Made by a program: the position numbers and the translations under genes
NCBI RefSeq assembly: GCF_017982655.1
Contig: NZ_JABXYX010000021.1
Location: 36,489 to 100,488 of the forward strand
Direction: 5' to 3'
Length of the DNA stretch: 64,000 nucleotides
Source of the DNA: Brasilonema sp. CT11
GTDB lineage: Bacteria > Cyanobacteriota > Cyanobacteriia > Cyanobacteriales > Nostocaceae
Shown: piece by piece, positions 16,835 through 24,871 of the stretch
Numbering within the stretch: the first letter of the stretch is position 1
How the letters are laid out: every line of letters begins with the position of its first letter
The notes under the pieces: model-generated
What the model saw: only the letters and a program-made list of their open reading frames with translations
The model's database searches: none
What the model was told of the DNA's origin: nothing

Positions 16835-18413
16835 TTATAACATCCTCTTTGGATGCTGATATCATCTGAGGTTTGGTACGACGCCCTACCCAAAAAGCAA
16901 CCGTTGCGATCGCACCCCCTCCCCCCACTACAACCCACCAAGGAAGTGCTGAATTTTCAGCTACATCTTTCTCCCCTGCTCCCCTGCTCCCTTTCTCCCC
17001 TGCTTCCTTGCTCCCATGCTCAAGAGCTTGTCCACCACCTCGCAAAGACTGAGCATAAAGTTGAGGCGATCGCTGAGTAACAATCATATCCCCTTCAAAT
17101 AACCCAGTTTTCACCTCAACCATATCCCCAGAAGTTTCACCCAAAGTCACTTCAACAGGCTGGTAGGCGTTACCATTTTGTACATAAACCAGTTTATTGC
17201 CATTCGCCTCAACCACAGCCGAACTAGGAATAACCAAAGTAGCTGTTGATGTTTGGTCTGTCAAAACTTCTAGTTGAGCAAACATCCCTGGCTTAAGAAC
17301 TCCTCCTAAATTATCTATTTGGGCTTTCACAGGAACTACCCGCGTTTCGCCTTCTACCACTGAACCAATCACAGCAATTTGTCCTGTGAATGTGCGATTA
17401 GGCATAGAAGCAACCTTCAAACTGACCCGTTGACCTCTCCTTACCTTGCCCAAATCTTTTTCATAGATATTTGCAGTAGCATAAACTCGACTGTCATTGA
17501 CAATCGTCATCAGCTTACCACCTGCATCCTCAAACGATTGCCCTAAGGTGACTTCTCTATCCGCAACCCGACCAGAAATCGGGGCTGTTACCGTGACCAG
17601 TCCCTTAGCATTGGCGCTGTTTCCCAGTTGTTGCAACCGAGTTTGATAAGTAGCATTACTAAGTTGTATATGTTTTTTTGCTACTTCAACTGCTGCGATC
17701 GCGCGTTTGAGTTTATTTTCAGCATCAATCACGTCCCGACGGCTCGAAGCTTTGGTGAGTTCAGCTTTTGCCTCTGCTAGCTTAGTTTCGGATTCTAGAG
17801 CATCACGTCGTCGTAAAGCGCCAGAATCTGCTAACTGCTTGTCCTTGTCGTACTTTTCTTGAGCAAATCCAACTTGACTCTGTGCAGAGGCTATTTCTGC
17901 TGCAGCTATCTGCTGATATTTTTCGTAGTTTTGCCGAGCCAGCTGTAAATCAGCTTGCGCTTGCTGTAAATCAGCCTCACCTTCAGCAAGTTTTTCTTGG
18001 GAGTTCACCCGCAATTCTACCAAGTCAGGACTAGTGACAACAGCAACAGGTTGACCTTTTTTCACGACTGCACCGGGTTCCACCAACAACTCAACCACTT
18101 TTGCCTTGGAAATTGGAGTATTGACTTCCGCTTTTTGACTGGGTAGAGTTTCAATCTGTCCAGTGGTTTTAATTCCAACAGCAAGCCGCTGGCGTTTTGC
18201 TGGCTCGACTTTTATTCCCAGCCGTTTAGCAGTTTGAGCATCCACCTTAATAGAACTAGCAGCACTACTTGCTTCACTTCCTCCTTGAAATTCATTTCCG
18301 TGTCCGCCGTGAGCTAAAACAGCTGCGGGACTTGCGAATAACAGCAGACTTGCGAGTGTGCCAGAAACACAACGAATTGCTGTGAGTGGTTGGGAACGCA
18401 GAGAGTTAGGCAT
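16701..18413 (-). CDS. Periplasmic adaptor of the RND metal pump
   Basis: 570 residues, long for the family. Signal peptide (about 1-34, ending VLAHGGHG), then an adaptor core: lipoyl-type hairpin halves (EVNTPISKAKVVELLVEPGAVVKKGQ written in part: TPISKAKVVELLVEPG), a long alpha-helical hairpin (about 135-275) and beta-barrel domain (TGQIAVIGSVV). The HGGHG near the mature N-terminus could bind copper. The final 100 residues are unusual: GSKEAGEKGSRGAGEK is translated from an intergenic tandem repeat, a hydrophobic segment WWVVVGGGGAIATVAFWVG follows, and the last 45 residues are the antisense of the GUN4 gene. The functional end is probably near residue 460. It is the likely partner of the pump at 12780. 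Confidence 0.86.
   Translation of the reverse strand: MPNSLRSQPLTAIRCVSGTLASLLLFASPAAVLAHGGHGNEFQGGSEASSAASSIKVDAQTAKRLGIKVEPAKRQRLAVGIKTTGQIETLPSQKAEVNTPISKAKVVELLVEPGAVVKKGQPVAVVTSPDLVELRVNSQEKLAEGEADLQQAQADLQLARQNYEKYQQIAAAEIASAQSQVGFAQEKYDKDKQLADSGALRRRDALESETKLAEAKAELTKASSRRDVIDAENKLKRAIAAVEVAKKHIQLSNATYQTRLQQLGNSANAKGLVTVTAPISGRVADREVTLGQSFEDAGGKLMTIVNDSRVYATANIYEKDLGKVRRGQRVSLKVASMPNRTFTGQIAVIGSVVEGETRVVPVKAQIDNLGGVLKPGMFAQLEVLTDQTSTATLVIPSSAVVEANGNKLVYVQNGNAYQPVEVTLGETSGDMVEVKTGLFEGDMIVTQRSPQLYAQSLRGGGQALEHGSKEAGEKGSRGAGEKDVAENSALPWWVVVGGGGAIATVAFWVGRRTKPQMISASKEDVITTSLSQREETHRLPSYPTKTHLHPNSTHPTSHQQQVDVQSELRS
16966..17024. repeat. GGGAGCA-type tandem repeat inside the adaptor gene
   Basis: Units of CTCCCCTGCTCCC, the complement of the GGGAGCAGGGG repeat common between genes in these genomes (compare about 158-200). 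Here the frame stays open through it and adds a Gly/Lys/Glu-rich linker to the adaptor. Confidence 0.75.
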
Positions 18414-18497
18414 TGCGCTTCAAAAGTTTTTGAGTACTGGATTGCTTATTTGTGTGAGCGCTCTAGATACACACACCTTTTAGTTTTGCAGCCAGAA

Positions 18498-18515
18498 ATG
18501 AAATGAGGATGAAAT
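18498..18515 (-). promoter_or_regulatory. CopR-like direct repeat, box 3
   Basis: ATGAAAT at 18498-18504 and 18509-18515, 85-102 bp ahead of the adaptor gene. On the minus strand the identity with box 4 continues beyond the repeats (ATTTCATCCTCATTTCAT then TTCTG). Confidence 0.68.
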
Positions 18516-18535
18516 AGCGCTGTTTGTTGATCTTG

Positions 18536-19228
18536 TTACTGCTTATACCAAGCTTGTCGCCACTTCTTCATTTGTGCAATTTCTTGTTGTTGAGAAGTGA
18601 TGATATTTTGAGCCAGTTTCTTGATTTCAGGGCGCTTGGACTTATTCAATGCATCTTGCGCCATTGTCACCGCTGCTTCATGATGTGGAATCATTGCATT
18701 GATGAAGCGCAAGTCAAAGTCGTTATCAGCCGCTCCCAAGTCCATGTCCATTCGCATAGCTTTAGATTGTTCAGGAGACATTTCCATCATGTGATTCATC
18801 TGAGCGTTCCAAGCCATTGGCGTGCTAGGTGCTTTGGGATACCAAGCTGTACGCCACTGTTTCAACTCAGCGATTTCTTTGTTTTGAGCTTTGATAATTT
18901 CCTGTGCCAGCTTTTTGATTTCAGGACGTTTTGATTTTTGCAGGGCAACTTTAGCCATCACCACAGCACCTTCATGGTGTGGAGTCATCGCATCAATGAA
19001 CCGCAAATCGTAGTTCGCATCCGCTGAACCTAAATCCATGCTGTGATTCATGTCACTACTATGATTCATACCACCGTGGTTCATCTGCTGCTTATCGCTA
19101 GCCTCAGTTGCAGTGGTGTTTGGGGCTTGAGTTTGATTTTGAGAAGCAGTTGTAGAACAAGCGGTTAAGGATGCGAGTGCGATAAAAGTAACTGTAAAAA
19201 ACCCAGTTTTCCAAGAAACACGTTGCAT
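18536..19228 (-). CDS. copM: Tandem DUF305 lipoprotein, CopM-like
   Basis: About 230 residues. A lipoprotein signal (lipobox LTAC) leads into a His/Met-rich linker (HGGMNHSSDMNHSMDLG) and two DUF305 domains, each with a metal-type motif: FIDAMTPHHEGAV and FINAMIPHHEAAV. DUF305 proteins bind copper; CopM of Synechocystis is the best-known example and sequesters copper outside the cytoplasm. The ATG at 19228 is preferred because the MerR-type promoter upstream would place the transcript start close to the alternative ATG at 19243. It sits between the adaptor gene and the divergent copR-copS pair, as in copMRS/copBAC clusters. Confidence 0.85.
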   Translation of the reverse strand: MQRVSWKTGFFTVTFIALASLTACSTTASQNQTQAPNTTATEASDKQQMNHGGMNHSSDMNHSMDLGSADANYDLRFIDAMTPHHEGAVVMAKVALQKSKRPEIKKLAQEIIKAQNKEIAELKQWRTAWYPKAPSTPMAWNAQMNHMMEMSPEQSKAMRMDMDLGAADNDFDLRFINAMIPHHEAAVTMAQDALNKSKRPEIKKLAQNIITSQQQEIAQMKKWRQAWYKQ

Positions 19229-19261
19229 AGAATTTTTATCCATATTATGGTTTGTTCCTCT

Positions 19262-19293
19262 ATTCTGAAATCTCCAGTCAACTAGAGAGTCAA
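19262..19293 (-). promoter_or_regulatory. MerR-type promoter of copM
   Basis: On the minus strand: -35 TTGACT (19293-19288), a 20-bp spacer and -10 CAGAAT (19267-19262). The overlong spacer begins with the dyad CTCTAGT-TG-ACTGGAG (19287-19272). This is the MerR-family architecture (CueR, ZntR and CadR promoters have 19-20 bp spacers). The same 32-bp arrangement is at 28162-28193. Confidence 0.72.
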
Positions 19294-19463
19294 CTATAAT
19301 GTTTTCCTATAGTAGTTAACTGTTGGTGCAAGCTCCTATGCGCACCGAACACACCGCGAAGGAAGAAAGTCTTTGCTGTTCCACTCGCAATTCAGGACTT
19401 AGCCAGGACTTTCAGGTGAGAGATTTGTTTAACTTTACCTAATACTTAGTATTTCAAACAGAA

Positions 19464-19481
19464 ATGAAATGAGGATGAAAT
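19464..19481. promoter_or_regulatory. CopR-like direct repeat, box 4
   Basis: ATGAAAT at 19464-19470 and 19475-19481, between divergent copM (about 240 bp away) and copR (about 230 bp away). It could serve either gene. The rest of the 480-bp interval holds the MerR-type promoter and, at about 19569-19586, an 18-bp match to the end of the IS630 fossil at 22930. Confidence 0.6.
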
Positions 19482-19712
19482 GCCCAGCAATCATCCGAGA
19501 AAATCTATCAACTCTTCTCAACTATAGAATTCCTATTTGATTTTTGCGAAGCTTCGTACACTTTAGATGTGGAATAGCTTAGTATCTCAGACGACGACAG
19601 CTAACTTCCGCGTTATCCCGCACGCCATTTCCGTTTTCTGTCCAAAGCCAGTACATTAAAGGAAAATTTTTATCTATAATTATAGATAAAATTAGTAAAA
19701 AAAGATACAAAA

Positions 19713-20390
19713 GTGAAAATTCTGCTAGTAGAAGATGATGAGCGAATAGCAGAAGTTTTAGCAGAAGCTTTTGCTAAACAAAATTATGTAGTTGATATTG
19801 CGTTCGATGGCGAAATTGCATGGGATTATATTAAAATTTCGCCATATGACTTGATTGTACTAGATTTGATGTTACCAAAAATAGATGGTATTAGTCTTTG
19901 TCATCAGTTTAGAAACGAAGGTCATTCAATGCCTATCTTAATGCTAACAGCCAAAGATACTAGCACAGATAAAGTTATAGGATTGGATGCAGGAGCAGAT
20001 GATTATGTTGTCAAACCTTTCAATTTACAAGAGCTAATGGCTCGTACTCGCGCGTTACTACGACGTGGGAATATTACTCTACCATCAATATTGGAATGGG
20101 AAAATTTACGTTTAAATTCAAGCATTTGTGAAGTCAAATACTCAGATAAATTATTACATTTTACACCAAAGGAATATAGAATTTTAGAGTTATTAATGCG
20201 TAATAGTCACCGTACTTTTAGCCGTAGCGAAATTGTTGAGCATTTATGGTCATTTGAAGAACTCCCAGGAGATGAGACAGTTAAAGTTCATATAAGAAGC
20301 TTACGTCAAAAATTAAAATCATTAGGCGCCGCTCCTGATTTTATAGAAACAGTTTACGGCTTAGGTTATAGGCTAAAGCAAACTTTTTAA
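19713..20390 (+). CDS. copR: OmpR-family response regulator, CopR-like
   Basis: 225 residues with a GTG start. Receiver domain: EDDE acidic pocket, phospho-Asp in VLDLMLP (about residue 51), T in LMLTAKD, K in VVKPFN. Winged-helix output domain ends in YGLGYRLKQTF. It is followed after 4 bases by a histidine kinase and lies divergent from a CopM-like gene, the same gene set as Synechocystis copMRS. OmpR-type regulators bind direct repeats with about 11-bp phase, and four such repeats lie in this neighbourhood. Copper as signal is inferred from the neighbours. Confidence 0.85.
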   Translation: MKILLVEDDERIAEVLAEAFAKQNYVVDIAFDGEIAWDYIKISPYDLIVLDLMLPKIDGISLCHQFRNEGHSMPILMLTAKDTSTDKVIGLDAGADDYVVKPFNLQELMARTRALLRRGNITLPSILEWENLRLNSSICEVKYSDKLLHFTPKEYRILELLMRNSHRTFSRSEIVEHLWSFEELPGDETVKVHIRSLRQKLKSLGAAPDFIETVYGLGYRLKQTF

Positions 20391-20394
20391 ATTT

Positions 20395-21699
20395 ATGTTC
20401 CAGGCTTTACGTTGGCGATTACTATCATTTTATACAGGAATTATGGTAGCGATTATAGGAACATCAACCATAGCTGTGTATCAATTTGTCGCTTATAATC
20501 TTCACGAACAAATAGACCGTGAATTAATAACTTTAGCTGATGCAGCAAGACATAATCTAGAACCAATAAAAAAAGACCCTAATGCAATTAACCGCAAACT
20601 AAAGATAAATTTTGATAATGATGGTGATTTAGATATTCCTTGGCAGGATTTGCGCGAAAGTAACCAAAGTATAGAATGGTTTGATGCAGATGGTAAATTA
20701 ATTGGCAAAGCTGGAAAACAATTTAGTGTATTACCTTTTACTAAAAGTTTCCAAATAGTACAACAAGGTCAACTTCGTACTCTAACTATCCCTGTATACC
20801 CTTCAAAAGTAGATCAACGAAATAAGCAGCGACTCCAAGGTTACGTTCGCGTTAGTGAATCTATAGATAGACTCTCAGCAGAGCTAAACAGACTTCTTCG
20901 GGGTTTAAGTTTAGGAGGAGTAATTTCTTTGATACTAACTGTTTTAGGTGGTTTATGGCTAACACGACAATCTTTGATGCCAATTGAGCAAAGTTTCCAG
21001 CGGTTAAAACAATTTACAGCAGATGCTTCTCATGAATTGCGTAGTCCCTTGACAGTTATTAAAACTTCGGTTGAGGTAATGCAAGATTATCCAGATACTG
21101 TTCCTGCAAATACCAAAAAGTTAGCACTTATAGCCTCAGCTACTAACCAAATGACTCGTTTAGTCGAAGATTTACTTTTGCTTGCCCGTACTGATGCTGC
21201 TTCACCAACTCCTGCAAGCGAATGGTTATCAATACCTTTAGACGAGCTTCTAGAAGATTTGGTTGATTTGTTGCAACAACAAGCAGAAGCGAAAGAAATC
21301 ACTCTTAGGTTAGATGCATCTGATGAAGTATTTGTTGAAGGTGATGCGGCTCAGTTAAAACGCTTATTTTCTAACTTATTGGAGAACGCTCTACAATATA
21401 CGCCTATTAAAGGAAATGTAAATGTTTCCATCGATAAGCAGGAACGCTTTGTATTTGTTAGGGTTCAAGATACTGGTATCGGCATAGCAAAAGAACATCT
21501 GAAGTTAGTTTTCCAGCGCTTTTGGCGCGCGGATCAAGCTAGAAGTAGGCGTGACGGTGGTTCTGGCTTAGGATTAGCGATTGCACAAGCGATTGCTCAA
21601 AGGCATGGGGGGGAAATTACTATTAGTAGTGAGGTTGGCTTTGGTAGCTGCTTCTATGTGCGTCTACCGATAGATAATTCATACTTTAGGCATATTTGA
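20395..21699 (+). CDS. copS: Sensor histidine kinase, CopS-like
   Basis: 434 residues: membrane helices at about 10-32 and 168-188 enclose a periplasmic sensor of about 135 residues; then HAMP-like linker, HisKA with ASHELRSPLTVIKT, and HATPase_c with N-box NLLENALQYT, DTGIGIA and GGSGLGLAIA. It is four bases downstream of copR, so co-transcribed and probably coupled. CopS of Synechocystis binds copper in its periplasmic loop; metal-binding residues in this loop are not obvious to me, so the signal remains an inference. Confidence 0.86.
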   Translation: MFQALRWRLLSFYTGIMVAIIGTSTIAVYQFVAYNLHEQIDRELITLADAARHNLEPIKKDPNAINRKLKINFDNDGDLDIPWQDLRESNQSIEWFDADGKLIGKAGKQFSVLPFTKSFQIVQQGQLRTLTIPVYPSKVDQRNKQRLQGYVRVSESIDRLSAELNRLLRGLSLGGVISLILTVLGGLWLTRQSLMPIEQSFQRLKQFTADASHELRSPLTVIKTSVEVMQDYPDTVPANTKKLALIASATNQMTRLVEDLLLLARTDAASPTPASEWLSIPLDELLEDLVDLLQQQAEAKEITLRLDASDEVFVEGDAAQLKRLFSNLLENALQYTPIKGNVNVSIDKQERFVFVRVQDTGIGIAKEHLKLVFQRFWRADQARSRRDGGSGLGLAIAQAIAQRHGGEITISSEVGFGSCFYVRLPIDNSYFRHI

Positions 21700-21802
21700 G
21701 GAAAAACTTTTGTTCCTTTCCGAGTTCTTTACCTTTGGTAATTTAACCTTAAAAACGAACGGCTGCAAACTATCTGATATAAAAGGCAATTAAAGCACGG
21801 AT

Positions 21803-22498
21803 ATGCCACAAACACCTCATACTGAGCAACATTTCACCGCTGGCGAGGTTGTTCGAGACATTGTAATAGGAGTAAGCGATGGGTTAACGGTTCCATTTGC
21901 GTTAGCAGCAGGGTTGTCTGGCGCCGTTAGTTCGACCCACATTGTTGTTACCGCTGGTCTAGCCGAAGTTGCGGCTGGTTCAATTGCTATGGGTTTAGGG
22001 GGCTATCTTGCAGCCAAAAGTGATGAAGAACATTATGCCTCAGAACTCAAGCGTGAGCAACGCGAACTCAGAGAAAAGCCTGGAGCAGAGATGAGTGAAG
22101 TAATGGAAATATTTCAATCTTATGGCTTGCCACGAGAACAAAGTGAGCATTTTGCTCAAAGATTATTGCAAAACCCGCGTGCTTCAGTCGATTTTATGAT
22201 GCGTTTCGAGTTAGGTTTAGAAAAACCTGCTCCCCAACGAGCTTTGAAAAGTGCGTTTACTATTGCTGGCTCTTATATTGCTGGAGGATTAATACCTCTG
22301 AGCCCTTATATTTTAATTAATAATGCTAAAACTGCACTTGTTATATCAGTAGTTATTACAAACGTTGCTTTAACAATATTTGGCTATATCAAAGGTCGCT
22401 TTACTGGTGCCAGACCTTTTCGCAGTGCATTTCAAACTGTTATAACTGGAGGACTTGCTGCTGCTGCCGCCTTTTTTATTGCTAAGTCGATTTCATAA
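21803..22498 (+). CDS. VIT1/CCC1-family iron/manganese transporter
   Basis: 231 residues: VRDIVIGVSDGLTVPFALAAG opens the family's first helix, with about five membrane helices and a cytosolic charged region (ELKREQRELREKPG...VMEIF) that in the plant and yeast proteins gathers metal ligands. Family members move Fe2+ or Mn2+ out of the cytosol. It is 100 bp downstream of copS on the same strand and may be co-transcribed, but no direct-repeat box precedes it. Confidence 0.87.
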   Translation: MPQTPHTEQHFTAGEVVRDIVIGVSDGLTVPFALAAGLSGAVSSTHIVVTAGLAEVAAGSIAMGLGGYLAAKSDEEHYASELKREQRELREKPGAEMSEVMEIFQSYGLPREQSEHFAQRLLQNPRASVDFMMRFELGLEKPAPQRALKSAFTIAGSYIAGGLIPLSPYILINNAKTALVISVVITNVALTIFGYIKGRFTGARPFRSAFQTVITGGLAAAAAFFIAKSIS

Positions 22499-22561
22499 GT
22501 TTAAAAAAACATGCTTCTTGCTTGCTTGCTTTAGACCTTACAACTAGCAAGGAACACAATC

Positions 22562-22933
22562 GTGAATAATATTAAAGCACCTCGCTTACCTAAAAACAAA
22601 GCTGCGCTCCGCGCAGATCGCAAAGAGAAACTTTAGTATCTGAGTTGAAAGAAAGCCACTCTGGGCAGTTAACGCAACGGATACTAATTTTATTATTGAT
22701 GGATGATGAAAAGACGTACCAAGAGATTAGCGACTTTTTAGCCTGCATATAGCCCTGATTATAACCTAATTGAACTGGTATGGCATTCTACGAAGGAATA
22801 CATAGCACACAGATTATTTAAATCCATATCCGATTTACAAGTATTATTGGACAGACTGTTAAATCAGGGAGAGTTAATAATTAAATGGCAGAGAAAAATC
22901 AAAAACAAGGGTAATGCTGTTATTGCAAGTTAG
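22562..22933 (+). pseudogene. IS630-family transposase remnant
   Basis: A first block (VNNIKAPRLPKNKAALRADRK, then after a frameshift LKESHSGQLTQRILILLLMD and TYQEISDFLA) matches the N-terminal helix-turn-helix part of an IS630 transposase. It joins directly at about 22742 to the C-terminal DDE end (PAYSPDYNLIELVW, stop at 22933). The catalytic middle has been deleted. The trailing TAGATGTGGAACAGCTTA recurs with one change at about 19569, outside the copper cluster, suggesting a second element end. Confidence 0.75.
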
Positions 22934-23035
22934 ATGTGGAACAGCTTACGTGGTGGTGTATGTGATTCAAATTAGAACCGCTATATTCCCTATTCTCTGT
23001 TCCCTTCATTCCTTCGCCAATTTATGAGTAGCGTA

Positions 23036-23058
23036 AAGACGTTGCACTACAACGTCTT
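23036..23058 (-). terminator. Hairpin downstream of pfkA
   Basis: AAGACGTTG (23036-23044) and CAACGTCTT (23050-23058) form a perfect 9-bp stem with a 5-base loop, 9 bp after the pfkA stop. The U-tract on the minus strand is short (TTT), so termination would be moderate. Confidence 0.55.
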
Positions 23059-23066
23059 CACAAATG

Positions 23067-24146
23067 TTAATCTCCTAAATAAATACCTAAACCACGAGCA
23101 GTTTTGACTAAAGTATCCTCTGGGTTGACAGCTCTATACTGAGCGATCGCCTCAGCAATGGGTACAGGAAAAACTCGACGATTTTGCCATGTTACCATGT
23201 GATCATATTTACCTTCATCGATAAGGTTTACTGCTGCTACACCAAAGGCAGCAGCCACGAGTCGATCCAGTGGTGAAGCGGTTCCACCTCGTTGGATGTG
23301 TCCTAATACTGTGACTCGGGTTTCTGCACCAATGCGATCGCTAATTTGATCAGCTAAGTATTGACCAATACCACCATACCGAGATTGACCCAAGCGATTT
23401 GTCATTGTGATACTTTCACCTTCTTGAGTACGAACTGCCTCGGAAACAATAATTAAACAATAGTTTTTGCCTTTTTCTTGGCGCTGTTTAATTTTGTGGC
23501 AAATGTGGTCAATCGTGTAGAGAATTTCTGGAATTAAAATCACATCTGCGCCCCCAGCAATTCCCGCAGCAATGGCAATGTGTCCTGCATCACGACCCAT
23601 GACTTCTAAAATCATGACTCGACTGTGAGAAGCAGCTGTAAAATGTAACCTATCGAGTGCTTCTGTGGCAATATTAACTGCAGTATCAAAACCGATCGCA
23701 TGTTCGGTAATCCCAATATCATTATCAATCGTTTTGGGAATACCTACTAAATTAATACCGCCTTGTTGTGCCAAGCGACGGAGAATAGCCAAGCTACCAT
23801 CGCCACCAATCCCAATCAAAGCATCTAAACCGAGTTGATGGTAGCCTGCAATGATTTCTTCTGAGCGATCGCATACACTGCCATCAGCCATAGGAAAAGC
23901 AAAAGGATCACCTTTGTTGGTGGTTCCTAACATTGTCCCACCAGAAGTTAATAGCGGGTCAACTTGGTCGATTTCCAGTTTTGTGAATTGCGGTGGACGC
24001 GCCATTAATCCCACAGTTGCTTGACGAATTCCCAGCACTTCCCAACCTTTTCCACAAGCACAATGAACAACAGCTCTGATCACTGCATTCAAACCAGAGC
24101 AATCTCCTCCACTAGTAAGAATGCCAATACGTTTGTATTTTCCCAT
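23067..24146 (-). CDS. pfkA: 6-phosphofructokinase
   Basis: 359 residues, the bacterial PFK-A length. Motifs in order: ILTSGGDCSGLNAVIR (about 9-24), GIGGDGSL (about 113), GIPKTIDND (about 138, with catalytic TIDND), MGRDAGHIA and LGHIQRGG. The enzyme phosphorylates fructose 6-phosphate to the 1,6-bisphosphate in glycolysis. The donor is not certain from sequence: the Gly of GGDGS is typical of nucleotide-using enzymes, whereas the Lys in PKTIDND is typical of pyrophosphate users. The second combination is common in cyanobacterial and other group III-like PFKs. Single gene, followed by a hairpin. Confidence 0.93.
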   Translation of the reverse strand: MGKYKRIGILTSGGDCSGLNAVIRAVVHCACGKGWEVLGIRQATVGLMARPPQFTKLEIDQVDPLLTSGGTMLGTTNKGDPFAFPMADGSVCDRSEEIIAGYHQLGLDALIGIGGDGSLAILRRLAQQGGINLVGIPKTIDNDIGITEHAIGFDTAVNIATEALDRLHFTAASHSRVMILEVMGRDAGHIAIAAGIAGGADVILIPEILYTIDHICHKIKQRQEKGKNYCLIIVSEAVRTQEGESITMTNRLGQSRYGGIGQYLADQISDRIGAETRVTVLGHIQRGGTASPLDRLVAAAFGVAAVNLIDEGKYDHMVTWQNRRVFPVPIAEAIAQYRAVNPEDTLVKTARGLGIYLGD

Positions 24147-24277
24147 ATGTTATTTAACATTTCAAACGTGAAATATATTTAGTAGTAGATTAAACGATTA
24201 GCAGCACTCAATAACCAAAAATTTTCGGGTAATTTTATATTGGGTAATTTTATATATAGCAAATCTGCCCTAGTGTC

Positions 24278-24602
24278 AAGAACTAGGGGGTAAGGGTGTA
24301 AGGGGGTAAGGGTGTAAGGGGATAACTCTTAAGAAACACATTTTCAAACCCTTATCTAGCAAGGATTTCGAGACATTGTGTTTCTTCCATATGTAACGGG
24401 AGCGCTGCGCTTTGCGCAATCGCCGCGCCCGTAAGAGGCTCACATTTTGCACCAATAAAAATTGATGGTACTTAATCACTCGGTATTACGAATGGAAAAA
24501 ATACTCTTTTCACGCCAGAGACCTACGGAGGGAGACCCTCCTGCAGTACTGGCTCCCCTACACCCTTATCCCCTTACACCCTTACACCCCTACACCCCTA
24601 TG
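24278..24602. repeat. Heptamer tandem repeats in inverted orientation
   Basis: TAAGGGTG-type heptamers at 24285-24322 and their complement (TACACCC/TTACACC) at about 24548-24602 face each other, each followed on the inner or outer side by TTAAGAAACA and its complement TGTTTCTTAAG. The 225 bp between are GC-rich mosaic repeat. The region could fold into a long hairpin; no gene is visible from 24147 to 24871. Confidence 0.65.
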
Positions 24603-24688
24603 TTTCTTAAGAGGTCTGTTTTAAACACAGGCTCCTTTTCTTTTTATACTTGTACAAACACCTTGCTTTGATCACGCTTGTGCTTTTT

Positions 24689-24769
24689 TATAGCAGTCGC
24701 CAGGTAGATTAGGACACGAACTAATGAGAAAACATGGTCACCAAGAGACTTTCAAGTCTGTTAAGCGTT
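24689..24769 (+). repeat. 81-bp dispersed repeat, copy 1
   Basis: TATAGCAGTCGCCAGGTAGA... to ...CTGTTAAGCGTT, about 93% identical to the reverse complement of 35574-35654. It precedes a stretch of GTTCCCTGTTCC tandem repeat that ends just before the next gene. Confidence 0.8.
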
Positions 24770-24871
24770 CCCTGTTCCCTGTTAAGCGTTCCCTGTTTCC
24801 TGCGATGCACTGAGCTTGTCGAAGTGTTCCCTGCTATAAGTCTAAATTCCAGTACTTTAGGAAAGTTTTTT

